Assembly: GCA_030248065.1 (NCBI GenBank)
Contig: JASAMV010004351.1
Coordinates: 62,001 to 126,000 of the forward strand
Source of the DNA: Rhynchonema sp. JSB1_4
Lineage: Eukaryota; Nematoda; Chromadorea; Monhysterida; Xyalidae
Direction: 5' to 3'
DNA: 64,000 nucleotides
Numbering within the stretch: the first letter of the stretch is position 1; each line of letters begins with the position of its first letter. The notes under the pieces were generated by a model. It saw only the letters and a list, made by a program, of their open reading frames with translations. It was not told the DNA's origin and made no database searches. A program made the translations under genes and the position numbers. Positions 34,176 through 47,100 of the stretch are shown here, piece by piece.

Positions 34176-37100
34176 ATGAGCCTCAACAAGATCAAAGGTA
34201 TGTACGGCGTACTGCTTTGTGGCTGAAAATCGTGATATCACCTCAATTTCTTCTCGTGTGATCATACAAAATTATTGCTTCTGGCGCCTCTAATTGCAAT
34301 ACATTTTGTGAATGGTCAAGTAAAAACGAGATTAGCTGAAACATTCAATAGAAGAATGTGAGAGTGCTCTCCATACCTCTGCTGCGCGCTGGGCGGAACG
34401 TGAGCGCACAAAACATCAGAGACAGCACCCACTCAACTACACATAAAATCCCTCACATATAATACATACACACATCTTTGGAACATCAACGTCAATGGCG
34501 TATTGTCCATCCATGACCTCATGGCACTTTTGATTAGGAGGCTCAGGTTCCGTTGTGAAAAACTGTTCCTCCGCACCGCAATGTCGGAGAAAACGGCGCA
34601 CAAAAATAAAATAAAAACTGATTTCTCTTTCATTTCTCTTTCGTAGGCCGACCGGAACCTGAACATGACTGGATCCCACCAAGCTTTGAGCTGAAAGTGG
34701 TGTTATGAGCTGATGAATGGACTATACGCAGTAACAGCATAGTGTTTTCCCCCTTTGGCCTGTTGTCACACACGGGTGAGTTGCCAGACCTCTGAGAAAG
34801 GAAGAATGCTAATACGTGAATGCGAATGCATGAAGTCCGACCGGACCAGTGGACACGTGGTTGTCTGGAGTTATCAAAGGGGTGGAATTGACAGTTTTGG
34901 ATCATCTATCAATCTTATGCTCCGTAGGGACGGATAATCCCTGAGTGGTTTGAGGTTGCGGACAAAACAGCGGTAACAGAACAGCAGTCGGTTTTCAAAA
35001 ACAGAAGCTGGTTTCAAAATTTACATAGTGTAGGCCTACGTAAAACTGGACTAAGACTGCGGCCTTGAAAGAACAGCCGGCTGTTTTGGCACCCGCTTTT
35101 TTGTCCCCTACTGTTTTACCTCCCGGTTTTGTCCGTACCCCGGTTTCAGACCCTTGGCGCCTTTGGGGTTACACGAAGGACTGCCGCTCTCGAACTGAAC
35201 CCACAAATCTAAATAACAGTAAATAATAAATAACATCAATAAATATAATAATATCAATTAAAAAACAGCACAGCGAGTTTCGCCCGTTTGGGCCTGTTTT
35301 CACAGACATCAGCAACACACAAACACAAAACCCGTCAAAAACACTTCATGGTGGAGCACATTCTCAGGGCACAACTGCTCCCTGGCGGTCAGCAAAATTA
35401 AGGTAAAGGTACTGTAATACTACTCACATTGGGCAGGAAAGGGCAGTCGACAAACATGATCAATTTCTAGGTTGAATTTTGTGCGCCTATTCTAACAGCA
35501 AAAGACTTTGGAGCTACTATCAGTAGGTGGCAGTGTGTCATATCATACTTACGCTTCTTATCAAAGAGGGAAAAAAATAGTTGTGCTGGAGCTGCAACCC
35601 GCACTGCCACTCCACTCACTTTTTCAGCAATATATGTAGTGTCTCAGTTTCATCCCGCACTTCAGCACGACGATTTGTGAATGGCTCAGGTAAGATTGAA
35701 AGCTTTGGGTTTACGTTTGGAGAATGTGTGTAATTTTGAGCAGCAGCACCAAGGCTATACGTACAGTATATACGCATAGAACGACGAACGAATAAGCCAC
35801 TACTTGAGAACACCATCGAAAATCGGCGCAACGAAATGACAATCCAGACTTTTAGTTGCCATAGAAATACGTTTGAATATACTGTACGTCGGAAAAAGTC
35901 TTGATTCCAAAAACAGTGCCATGCGCCTTTTTCACTTTTGTAGCAATAAATTTTTAAACTCGTGCCTCAGACGTCTTACGAAAGCGTAGACCATGTCTAT
36001 ACATACACGCGTTAGGTATCTCGTTATCAGTACAGAGTGTGAGCAATGTGACGTGTTGCTTCATGCACTCAAAAGCTGTGCACCACGCAACTGTGTGTGC
36101 CTGTGTGGTGCCCCGATAACGTTGCAAGACGCATCATCACCAGCCTCACCAAAATAACATAAGTTTGGAAGGGCGTACCCACAACGTCAAAACTTATAGC
36201 ACAACATGACAGTCTAACGCATCGCGTTTCCCTTCAGCGCAGCGACACATTCGAGTATCGAAAGAGCCGAACTGCGAAATTTGGCGAAGCGCGAAACGCG
36301 GCACAACCGGGCAGAACTGAACAGGTGGGGAAAACGACCGTGGACGTGACACCAGGTCGTGCGCGTGTTGTGGGGTAGTGTGACCACACCTACTGATGCA
36401 TTCGCACTGATGATCACCTGGAGCACCTGCTGTCTGTGAAAACTGGTAGGAACTGAGTATAATATAGAAACTGAGTGTGTGAGTCTGACACAAACACGAC
36501 TGGTTTTATGCTCACGTGACTGACACAACGACGGTGAACAAACCAAATGCTCAGTCACCCAAGCACAGGTGTCCTACCGTGTGCCTGACAACGTCGCTGC
36601 AGCCAATTACATCGCCAATCAAATACCACGCACGACCAAGGCTCAAATCACGATGGGCTCAAATGATGCACCGATCGCTGTGTACGAAGGGCAACAACAG
36701 GAGGATGACTTCCACAGCAGCATGCCTCGATATGTGGTACCCTCAAAGTGGGCGAATGCTGGTTTCCGTGTGGTTTACCTTCGGATTTCTTTGGGGCGCG
36801 GCCATGCAAACGCGGTTGCGGTGCGCGGGTCCGGAAAAAATTATATGTCCAAGGACCGCACGGCGTTTACATGGCCGCGCCCTTAACAAGGCCAGCCGTA
36901 TGAGCTAGGGAACATCGATTTGCGCACACACAGTCTGCTCTCGTCATAGTGACTGGAACCCGCTGTTTACACCGGAGTGAAAGTTTAGGAACGATGCTTT
37001 CAATCAGTAGTCAATTTCGAATCACCCACATTCCTCACGTTACTGAAAATGATGGGTCCTGATCTTGTCAGAGGGTTTACTGCAGATGACCGTTCAGTAA

Positions 37101-39383
37101 CGCGGCAGCCTCAGGTTATTTGCTGAAGCAAAGACAAACAATGAGTTTATAATTGCAGGGAGTACCTGCATCGCATCTACCAGCACACCAGCACATCCCC
37201 GACTCGAGTTGTGCCCTTGCCAGGCATGCAACCACCTCAGTCCACATTCGGCAAGCAGAAGATCAATCAACACAGCGAATTGGTGTTGACCGACAGTGAG
37301 GTGTTGGCCATGGAACCAGGGGTGGGATATCATCGATTCAGTTATGGTGCGTTTGGGTGGTTACTGAACAGCTTGGACTTACCAACACCTGGGGCGATGT
37401 GAATCTGTGATCGGATCGGACCTGACCTTGTCACGTGGGGTTTTTGGATATCAGATATTTCGAGATTTCATGCCGCTGAATTTTTGACAGGTTTCGCACA
37501 TAGTCAATCAATACATTTTAAAACTGTGTTTAAAGCTGGTCAAAACCGATATTACCAATAAGTTTCAAAATGTGCAAGTCATGTGACCAAGACAGTAGAT
37601 CCGATCCGATCACCGAGTTTGGTTTCAATCATAAGCCACAGATGTAGAAAAAAGCAGCTGAACCGTATTATACTCTGGTCAAATCAACTAGTCAAATTAC
37701 GTGTAGTATTTCACGCGCTCATTTGGGGTTCATATTGCTTGATTTGACGACAAGATTTGACGACTTGTTTCGGCGACAGTACTATTAGCCCTGTTCCTTC
37801 AAGTAATATAGTAAATTTCTAATTTCGTTGCCTCATGCACTCTTACAGACGCAGGGAAACTCCCGTTCGAAGTCGAAGCAGGCAACGAGCTCAACACACA
37901 GTGAACAAGCCACGCAGCTGACACACACACAGCTTGTGTGACTGAAACATTCGAAACGCGCACGAGCCAGCTGCGTGGCTTGTTGACTGTGTGTTGAGCT
38001 TGTTGCCTGCTTCGACTTCGAACGGGAGTTTTCCAGCGTCTGTAATAATGCATGAGGCAACGAAATTAGAAACTTACTATAACAAATAAAAGAATCAGCA
38101 CCGAACCGTGATGTTTCACATGCAGGTCTGTGTCGTTTGGCAGCATTCGTGTGCCTGCTGTTGGGTGTGTGGCTGGTTGGCGGTAGCGGACACGTCAACA
38201 ACGACTGGCAACAGACTGTGATGGCATCGATCGGCATTGCGTTGGCTGCATACTTGATACTCAGCTTCTGTTGCGGCGTCATTGATCATGACCATCAGGT
38301 GCTGGGTGCTTGTGTGAAAGGGACTGCTTTCATGTGCATGTACGGTCGTGATGAAGCCGGTATCAAATGTAGTCTGGTAATCACATCAGCCTTGGTCACG
38401 TGACATTTTTGGATTGGCATTGTTGCATAAAGATATGTACAACGTGACCAAGACAGATCCTATCCCTATTGGTGACTTTCTAAAATTAATTCAACTTGAC
38501 AGGGATTGTTCTGATACAAAATTCCCTGAATCCCCAAGGTCGATCACACCGTCACCGTGACGGCTGTACGAACAATCGCGCTCATCGGCAACGTCATCCT
38601 GTCGTTGTTGTTGTTCGTGTTTGCTCTGATGGCCGTTATTCGCATTGCCAATGGAGACTACGTGGTCTTGGTTGGTCTCCGACCTTTGCACCCAACTCAC
38701 ATTTACACCGTTTCGAAAATGCCACTCTAAGTCACCAGTGGTCATCAGGGGCGTGTCTGGCGCGCAGCCAGCCCCCCCTTGAGACAAAGTAGGAACAAAG
38801 ACGCTTGGCATTTTCAATGTAATACACTTCATACATTAAAAAAATCGCGCGCGTTAGATGCGTACAGTGAATGCCGTTAGAAATTCCGATGTGTTGCGCC
38901 TGCGCGCGCCTTCATCTTCCTATGCACCAGTTATTAGTTTAACAAGGGCTAATTTTGAACAAGCACCAGATAAAAACGAGTTTTCAAAGGAGAGATCAGC
39001 ACCAGCACCAGATCAAATGCTTTTTTTGTCCACAGCGCCCACCTAAATGTGGACCCAGACACGCCCCTCGTGGTTATTTTAAGTGATGTTTCATATGCTA
39101 AAAACGCTTACACATGGTGGAGGCTAACTTGTGAAATTGGTTTTTTCTGAAATCTCAAATCCGATGTGCCTCCCAGGCGACTTACAGTATTTGGCAGTCT
39201 CCTAGCTTACTGCTCTGCTCCACACAGCCCCTCGACCCATTGACCTACCGTCTGCGTCTGGGCATTGCGTGTACAATGTTGGTGATGTCAGTGTTCACAA
39301 TGTGCATGTCGATCGTGTCGATGGCCTATGGCGCTGTTGTATGGCATCGATTGAACAAACTGCGAAGGCACAGAATTGGATAA
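34176..39383 (+). CDS. four-TM membrane protein, 281 aa, unknown
   Basis: Exons: 34176-34197, 36564-36747, 37159-37346, 38126-38298, 38539-38661, 39228-39383, in phase throughout. The N-terminal ~130 residues are hydrophilic (VSYRVPDNVAAANYIANQ, EYLHRIYQHTSTSPTR) and probably cytoplasmic. Four hydrophobic helices follow: CRLAAFVCLLLGVWLVGG, TVMASIGIALAAYLILSFCC, ALIGNVILSLLLFVFALMAV and ACTMLVMSVFTMCMSIVSMA. The protein ends in a short basic tail (HRLNKLRRHRIG). I do not recognise the family. Exons 3-6 are well supported. The tiny first exon and its 2.4-kb intron are the weak part, because 34647-34708 could instead be the partner of 34176-34197 and make a 27-residue ORF. Introns carry at least four palindromic elements. 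Confidence 0.65.
36793..36885. repeat. 93-bp palindrome
   Basis: GGGGCGCGGCCATGCAAACGC is mirrored by GCGTTTACATGGCCGCGCCC. Intronic, just after exon 2 of the four-TM gene. Confidence 0.8.
37406..37612. mobile_element. GATCGGATCGG foldback, 207 bp
   Basis: TGTGATCGGATCGGACC with CTTGTCACGTGG is mirrored by CATGTGACCAAG and GATCCGATCCGATCAC. Short relative of 7098-7642; a partial one (GGTCACGTGAC/ACGTGACCAAGAC) is at 38391-38460. Confidence 0.75.
37807..38081. mobile_element. foldback with TATAGTAAATTTC ends (copy 1)
   Basis: About 115-bp arms run from TATAGTAAATTTCTAATTTC inwards, mirrored by GAAATTAGAAACTTACTATA. Size (275 bp), ends and the central GAAACATTCG match 59229-59504 (276 bp), although most of the arm sequence differs. 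Intron 3 of the four-TM gene. Confidence 0.88.
38746..39069. mobile_element. hAT-like MITE, 324 bp
   Basis: Ends CAGGGGCGTGTCTGG and CCAGACACGCCCCTC are flanked by GTGGTCAT (38738-38745) and GTGGTTAT (39070-39077), 7 of 8 identical. Inserted in intron 5 of the four-TM gene. Confidence 0.88.
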
Positions 39384-39506
39384 ATAATAGTGGTATAGCG
39401 AAACTGTCCACAGTATAAATGATACAGTTGTTCTGATTTAGTAATCTAATCTATACATGTACGGTAGATGGAGATTGATTTGTTTGTTTCACGCAGTTTA
39501 GTACAA

Positions 39507-39762
39507 TACTGGTCGCACAATGACTATATGAGAATCCAAAAGCACGTCTCGCTGCAGATTACCTGCGACCTACTGTATTTATTTTTTCCGAAACGTTCTG
39601 GCGGTGCCACGGTCGATTTCTTTGAACGCAGTGACCGTGACACCGGCAGAAATGTTTTGGAAAAAATATAAATATGACGCTGATGATCTGCAGCGGCGAG
39701 AGGTGCTTTACCATTTTGGAAAAATTTTGAATGGATTCTCATATGGTCACTGTGCAACCAAT
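39507..39762. mobile_element. TTGGTCGCACAATGAC MITE, 256 bp (copy 1)
   Basis: TACTGGTCGCACAATGACTA with TATGAGAATCC is mirrored by GGATTCTCATA and TGGTCACTGTGCAACCAATA. Another copy lies at 59503-59771 and a fragment at 27118-27268. The rest of the gap 39384-40348 shows no gene, apart from a weak 79-codon ORF at 40023-40262. Confidence 0.85.
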
Positions 39763-40348
39763 ATCAGATAATTCGTAGTATGTCCGTCCATTTTTCTCGT
39801 AACAGTATTTATAATGCCCTCATTTGTATATTTATATTTAGTGCGATGGTTTTCATTTGATTATCCTTGTTTCGAAGTGAAAAAACCAGTCAATAACAGC
39901 GCTCTGTATCACAGCGGTAACATCGTCAACATTTGTAAATGATCAGCATTGGCTCAGTTGCATTTGAGAATAAAAATTCGAAATATGAAGCGTAATTCTA
40001 ACTCTGTGCTTATCGGTAGAAAATGGACATGCGGCTTATCTGCTCAAGCTCTCAAATCTACGTCAAGCTTGGTCCTGCCTGTATTCGACCCAAGATCGAA
40101 AACAGCGCCATCAATTTCAAAAACTGCACTGTCCGATTAGTTTCAAAAACCACGCATCATTCGGAACTGCAGAACAGTACTGTCCAATACACAGCAACAT
40201 GCGAACCTGCACAACACATGAATTTTGTCTACGAACTACATAATTCTCAATGCTATCAGTGAATCACAGAATCAAAAATCTGTATTTATTCAGAAATGGG
40301 TTATATTTTAGGTACACAAGCTCACGGGACCAATGTAAATTTCTCAAG

Positions 40349-40681
40349 ATGTCACGCCGCCACCAGCATCCACCACAGAGTTCAATCGAATACATCATCA
40401 ACGATTCTCCGCTGATTTCACCTCCGAGACAACCCAGACGGCCGCGACGGCTATTCTATTTGGGGATTCGAAAATGGAGTTTCCCTAAACCATTGAAATT
40501 GCAAACTTGGAATCGAAAGACTGAATTGCACTATCAGCAGCGCCAGGAGGAGTGCATTTTTAATTGCTGCTTCGGTTGTTTTAGAGTGTTAGTTATTTGG
40601 GGACGCAAATGTGCATTACTAAAGCGGAGGCAAGGGCCTTGTTGCATATCCAACCATTATCTTTGCATTTCACTAGTTTGA
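40349..40681 (+). CDS. possible basic ORF, 110 aa, doubtful
   Basis: An ATG-started ORF encodes an Arg/Pro-rich N-terminal half (SRRHQHPPQ, PPRQPRRPRRLFYLG) and a Cys-containing second half (CIFNCCFGCFRVL). A possible acceptor (TTTCTCAAG) sits just before the ATG, and another ORF (40023-40262) lies upstream. It may be an exon of an unresolved gene or chance. No family was recognised. Confidence 0.2.
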   Translation: MSRRHQHPPQSSIEYIINDSPLISPPRQPRRPRRLFYLGIRKWSFPKPLKLQTWNRKTELHYQQRQEECIFNCCFGCFRVLVIWGRKCALLKRRQGPCCISNHYLCISLV

Positions 40682-40870
40682 TTGATACCGCAACCGCCGC
40701 AAGCATCCGCCGAGCTGAAGGTGTCATGTAGCACAAAAATTTTTCTCTCTGAATTACGTTTATGCTTGGTTGGGTTATGCTGATGGTCAGGCTAAGGTTT
40801 TGAAGATCTAATCCGCTTTTGCGGACCTGGCATTGAGACCGACCACCTTTGACAGCGCGCCGCCCTGACC

Positions 40871-43443
40871 GTCCGTCCTCGAGTGGCCCTAAAAGCCCCG
40901 GGCCCCAGGCCCCGGGGCCCCAACCCTAAAAGCCCCAAAATCACAGGCCCCGTCCCTAAAAGCCCCAGGGACAGGGGCCCCGGCCCTAAAGGCCCCGGGG
41001 TGAAAGCCCCGGGTGCTTTCGTCGATACCCTAAAAGCCCCGGGGTCCTGTGTTTGGACCCTAAAAGCCCCGGGCCCGTGGTTGGGACCCTAAAAGCCCCG
41101 GGCCCCAGGCCCCGTGGTCGGGACCCTAAAAGCCCCGGGCCCCAGGCCCCGTGGTTGGGACCCTAAAAGCCCCGGGCCCCATGCCCCGTGGTCGGGACCC
41201 TAAAAGCCCCGGCCCCCGTGGTTGGGACCCTAAAAGCCCCAGGCCCCGTGGTCGGGACCCTAAAAGCCCCGGGCCCCAGGCCCCGTGGTTGGGACCCTAA
41301 AAGCCCCGGGCCCCATGCCCCGTGGTCGGGACCCTAAAAGCCCCGGGCCCCGTGGTTGGGACCCTAAAAGCCCCGGGCCCCAGGCCCCGTGGTCGGGACC
41401 CTAAAAGCCCCGGGCCCCGTGGTCGGGACCCTAAAAGCCCCGGCCCCGTGGTCGGGACCCTAAAAGCCCCGGGCCCCAGGCCCCGTGGTCGGGACCCTAA
41501 AAGCCCCGGGCCCCGTGGTCAAAAAGATCAAATCGACAAATCGAGCTGTTTTGTTTTTCATTTCACATTCTCTTTCTTTTGTTGGGTTCAACTTTTTTTA
41601 GTTTTATTGAGCAGGAGGATGATGTACTGTATATGTATAGTCCAACCACGTGCTCATGAGACGACTCTTTTTAAAGCGTGCTTGGCCAGATTCAAAAATG
41701 CGCCGGTTACACGGGTTTTCGCAAACAAAAGAAAGAGATTGAGCCGAGAGACATGATGACAAGTTCCAGCTAGCTGACCTCAACTTGTTGTGTGCTTACG
41801 CGAACAGCAACATCGTTCAAAACACAAATGTTTTGGGAGTCAAAAGGGAATTTACGCACCGAGGGGGAGAGCGTGTTTTTAAAAAATACATGCATTTCTC
41901 TTTCTTTTATTTCCGAAATACGTGGAACCGGAACATTATTGGATCCGTTCAAGTCAACCTCAAAATAAGTCGTCTCATGAGTTCGTGGCTGGACTATACT
42001 TACCTATGACGGGTTACCATATCGGTGGCTATGGAAACTGACGATTTAGTGCTTCCCATGATATGAGAGCGCTATTGCACATCATAATCAACCTTTTATC
42101 AGTTATCAGTTCAGAACCACGAAACACTGGATCAAACAAACAAGTGATAGCATGGAATTAATCACCAGACCGTTTATTGCTTAACCAGCATTAATTAATG
42201 CGCATGCGCATTGATGGTCAAATTCAAGAATAATAAAGTATACAAAATATTTCTCTATCGAAATCCAACGCACGCAGACAACGTTGAGCATGCTCAACAC
42301 GTGGAATGTTCACGTTCAAACTATAAGTAGTAATCAACTTCAAATGCACAACAAATTTGATGGATCGACCAATAAAAGTGGCACTTATGACCACCTCAGA
42401 AAGGTACACAAAGTAGGATTATACAGTAAGTGTTTAAATACAATAAGTATACAATTTTCAAGTGTGAGAAATATTAGCAGTTCAGTTTACAATTGATCAT
42501 TGTATGGAGGGGGTGGATCCTTCGTATCCTCTTCCAACCGTGGGGCCAGGATCCGGGCGGTGCCTCAGTTCATGGGGCAAGCACAATGTGTACATCGAAC
42601 GTTGTACACAGGATGGGGTAGGGTAACGCGCGCCCTCTATGGTAGTTGCGTTGTTGGTGAATGCGACCACCTTCGGAATGTTCGGCACGGACCCGTGATA
42701 TGGTAACCCGTGATATGTAGCTAAGGTAAGCTAAGAACGTATGGACATCAATCTCAATAAAACTAAAAACATTTGTATCCAACAAAAGAAAACGTGAAAT
42801 TCACGTGGTCGGCCCGTTATTGCGGTCTTAGGTCGGACCACGGGGCCTGGGGCCCGGGGCTTTTAGGGTCCCGACCACGGGGCCCGGGGCTTTTAGGGTC
42901 CCGACCACGGGGCCTGGGGCCCGGGGCTTTTAGGGTCCCAACCACGGGGCCTGGGGCCCGGGGCTTTTAGGGTCCCAACCACGGGGCCTGGGGCCCGGGG
43001 CTTTTAGGGTCCCGACCACGGGGCCTGGGGCCCGGGGCTTTTAGGGTCCCAACCACGGGGCCTGGGGCCCGGGGTTTTTAGGGTCCCAACCACGGGGCCT
43101 GGGGCCCGGGGCTGTTAGGGTCCCGACCACGGGGCCTGGGGCCCGGGGCTTTTAGGGTCCCAACCACGGGGCCTGGGGCCCGGGGCTTTTAGGGTCCCAA
43201 CCACGGGGCCTGGGGCCCGGGGCTTTTAGGGTCCCGACCACGGGGCCTGGGGCTTTTAGGGTTCCGACCACGGGGCCTGGGACTTTTAGGGTCCCGACCA
43301 CGGGGCCTGGGGCTTTTAGGGTTGGGGCCAATGACCCCCTGGGGCCTCCCCCTGGGGCTTTTAGGGACGGGGCTCGGGGCCCCCGGGGCTTTTAGGGACG
43401 GGGCCTGGGGCCCCTGGGGCTTTTAGGGCCACTCTCCGTCCTC
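40871..43443. mobile_element. 2.6-kb foldback with GC-rich minisatellite arms
   Basis: The left arm (about 40871-41520) is a tandem array of GGGACCCTAAAAGCCCCGGG-type units with interspersed CCCCAGGCCCCGTGGTC. The right arm (about 42826-43443) is the same array in reverse orientation. Outer ends match too (GTCCTCGAGTGGCCC against GGGCCACTCTCCGTCC). The 1.3-kb centre holds a TATAGTCC MITE (41636-41998) and non-coding sequence. This is the architecture of FB-type foldback transposons. Confidence 0.88.
41636..41998. mobile_element. TATAGTCC MITE, 363 bp (copy 2)
   Basis: 31-bp inverted repeats: TATAGTCCAACCACGTGCTC with ATGAGACGACT on the left, AGTCGTCTCATGAG with TTCGTGGCTGGACTATA on the right. 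It is about 85% identical by eye to 33239-33572. Confidence 0.9.
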
Positions 43444-43637
43444 CTCCGCCCATTTTCTGTCGCGTTTCTCTTCAAATTCAAATGTTTATTTTTCATTTTA
43501 TTTCAGCAGACTCCGGAATAGAGCCGAGCCCCCAAAATGAAATCCTTATATATTAGTGTATTAAAGGCTTGATAGTCTTACACAAGGTACAGCATGTACT
43601 GAGAACTGGGGTCAGTGGTTTACTAGATCCCCCTTTC

Positions 43638-43791
43638 CCGTAAAAACCTAAATACAACCCCCCCCCGGAATAGAGCCCCTCCGTAATACGTATTGTCGGA
43701 AATAGAACCAGGGGGGTCTATTTTTCACTGAGCCTCCCCAAAATGGGGTCATTGAATTAATAGAGCCCCTTGTATTTAGGTTTTTACAGTA
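43638..43791. mobile_element. small TACCGTA-family element
   Basis: CCGTAAAAACCTAAATAC is mirrored by GTATTTAGGTTTTTACAG, with sub-terminal AATAGAGCCCC units and an internal CGTATTGTCGGAAATAGAAC end, meaning one element type inside another. Upstream of the p47 gene. Confidence 0.65.
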
Positions 43792-44172
43792 GGTCCAGGC
43801 CCGTTTCGGGTCTCTCTGGTCCTGGTGAATTTGAATTCCATCTCGGGGGTTTGATTTTCATGTCAATTATTTTCTGTTCACAAAACGCGGCGAGGCGGAC
43901 AATCAGCGAACTAACAATAACAATTCACGAGTCAAGAGTGGTCGTCGTTGTTGCTTGCCGCATAATAGTTGTCGTCGAGCGATCTGGCCTCCTCACCTCA
44001 GCTCAATAACATAATTGCCACACGCGTTTTCTGCGGCCTGTTCTCTGATCAACCACACCACATGTTCCAGTTCCAATTATATTACAACAAAACATGAGCA
44101 AGAAGTTCGTCGCTCTTATCATAAAAAATTAAAAAACTTTCGATGCGGATCGTTCGTTGTTTGCCTTTGCAG

Positions 44173-47100
44173 ATTCGCCACGCTTTCGTCGTTGAAAAAG
44201 AACGACGCCGGCGGTTCGGACGAAGACAGCGATCACGACGAGCAACGACCCACACCGCAACAACCGGGCGGCAATCCCGATCGACAGAGTTTCTATGTCG
44301 GTGGCGGGGAGCACAGGTCCGTCATATGGGTTGTTTTTGTTGGAAAATCAATGCCCATATTGTTGATGTTGTTGCAATAATATTATTACACGCATGATGA
44401 CTGGTGAGAATCGGAGAAACGTTTTTTTGGAGCCGGATAAATTTCCAAAGTAAATTTCTGAACAAAATTACCGGGAGTGATTTGTTCTTTCGAAAAATGT
44501 TTTTTCGGTCTGAAACGGCGAAAAATGTTTACTGAATTTGGGACTTCCACCTTCCCCACACGCAGGAGTTATAGTTTAGTAATTTCCCCTCTAAAAATGA
44601 GGGAGGTACGGTATATAAACGGTTTTTTCCCGAAAAAAAGTTTTTTCCAGTGAATTATACATATTTTTGTGGGAAAATTGCGCAGCGGATTTTGTACTTT
44701 TCTGAAAAAGTGTCATAATTGTGGGAATCAACCTATTTGCACTGCAGAACCATAAGCGTTTTCCAGCACTTTTATGCCTTTTATTCGCACTTTCTCAACA
44801 CGATTACCTTTCATACACCATTTTTAGCGCATAAAGTGCCAACTATACATCATTTTGACCGGTGCCCAAATTTGGCTCAGAAAAATATTGAAAAAAAAAA
44901 CGTTTTTTTGGAAAAGAACGTTTTTTTTCAGTAAATATGTTTTTCCGGAAAAACTGCATGAGTCGAATTACGGTACTGTGGTACATAAATTTCCCTGCAT
45001 GACCAGGAGCTGGGCGTACTTTTCTGTGCTTTTGTGATTTGTCAGGTGGTCTGCGCTGTGCACTTGCACTGCAGCAGACATCATCCACATCCACTGATTT
45101 GAATTATAACAACGCATTTAGCTCGCCCTTGTCTGTACACCCATATAGTGTTTGCCATTAATTTCCAGCGGTCAAGAAGTGCTCGGTCCGCGAGGCGGTG
45201 ACGAGAATCCTGAAGAGATGGTGCAACGTATATTCAGGGAGGCGCAGAAGGCCGGAGCAGAGCCAGTTGACGAAACGGTAAGTCGCGACTGACGTCCACA
45301 ACAATCCATGTGCAATGCAACTTAGCCAACACAGATGAGATATTAGTTAGACTTATGTGTGACTCCTTATTTACTGAATGTTCAAATTTCTGCCTGACTG
45401 TCCCCGACTGCCATATTTATGTATCCGTGTTTGCTTGTGTCTGTGCACTTCAAATGGACCACGACCACGTGTCAGCCCAACTGCAACGCCTCTGCTGTTC
45501 CGTTTCAGCAAACCGCCGCAGCAGCTGCTGAGAAGCAACCAGTAAGTGTGTAGAGAGCGCGTATGTGTGTGTCATGTCAAGCAGCATTGCAGAGGGATTC
45601 ATTTACGAGGGGTTCACATCAGTCATGGTCGGGAATCCAACTTATTTCCAAATGGCACCGCCTTTATTGATGCAGGCAGCCACGAGTGGTCCACCAGGAG
45701 CGAAACGTCACGCGTTTGCGGGCACCGGTCGACGCTTAGCTGATGACAATCATGGCCAGACCGCAGCAGCAGCAGCACAGAATGAGGAGGAGGTGATCGT
45801 CGGTGGCTCGGACAGTGACGAACCACGAGTGCAATCGGTTGGTCACCAGTGTAGGGGCGGCGGCGGGTAGCCGTTTCGGCCCAAATGCAAAAAAGTACCA
45901 TTCTTCTTAAGCTATTTTTTTAGCAAAATGCATGCAAAACGGCCTTTTTTCGGCCTTTGGGGATACCTTGCAACCGTTGGCCTGCGCCTGCCGCCACCAC
46001 ACTAGTTATCACTGACATGGTTTTAACCTCTTTTTAAAATTTGATGGTTGTAGAACAATTTCTAGGTGCAGCTGACACCTAAAAATATACTGACACCAGT
46101 GCAAAGTGCACCTGGAAATTTTTCGGAAAAGGCTATGGCCATTGATTGCTATGATTTGAAGACTTGTATTTTATTTGGTGGCTTTTAAGAAAATTCTTTA
46201 GAGGCATTTTAGGTAAAGAAAACACTGAAAATGTGGAAAGACGGGTTTTCGATCGACGACGGCGAATTGCGTGCCTATGAGGAGCCGAAGAACAAAGCGT
46301 TCATTGAATGTATAAAACGGGGGTGAGCGTTATGGAAAGAATTTTGTTGGTTGAATTAACTATACAGTGTAGGGTGTAATAACAATAATTATTATAATTC
46401 CATTGTTGCTTTTGCAGCATGATACCCGGCGAACTAACACAACTGCACCCGGGCTGCGAAATCGATCTTCGAATGGAAATGCACGTGGCCGAAGAGTACC
46501 GACCACCACCGATGAAGCCGTTCAGTGGCACTGGACAGCGATTGGGCGCACCCACGCCTGGTGTTGCACATGCCGTTGCTGGTGAACAAAGTACGGTTGG
46601 GGGAATGGGTTGAGCCTTTTGTGTTTGCCTGATGCGATTACATCCTATTTGATCAATTCCGTGCTTATTGTATTTAAATACGAGCCCGGTTCCTAATTTC
46701 AACACCCGAAAGCTAAATGGTATTGAATACCACCGAGTATGATTGATTGATAGATAGTCTGATAGATATGCATTTACATTGGTAATGGTTGTTACCTGAT
46801 AATTTTGGAATAAAGTTATGTGGTCTATGTATCTGGGACAGGGAACAACTTTTGCACTGATTGAAATGTGAAATGTTAGTACATCTCGAAGTGTCCTTGA
46901 TTCGGAAAAGTCACGTGACGGCAATGCAGCCAACTACTTTGTGTTCATGTCATTGTGCCAGATTGTGTTCATATGACGGACTTGCACGCAGACGCCTCAT
47001 CAGCGACATCGACGGTCGAGTCAGATGAGCCAAAATTGTCGGTGGACGATTCGGCCCCGTCGGCGCACGTGATGGTGAGATTGGAGAATGGACATCAAGT

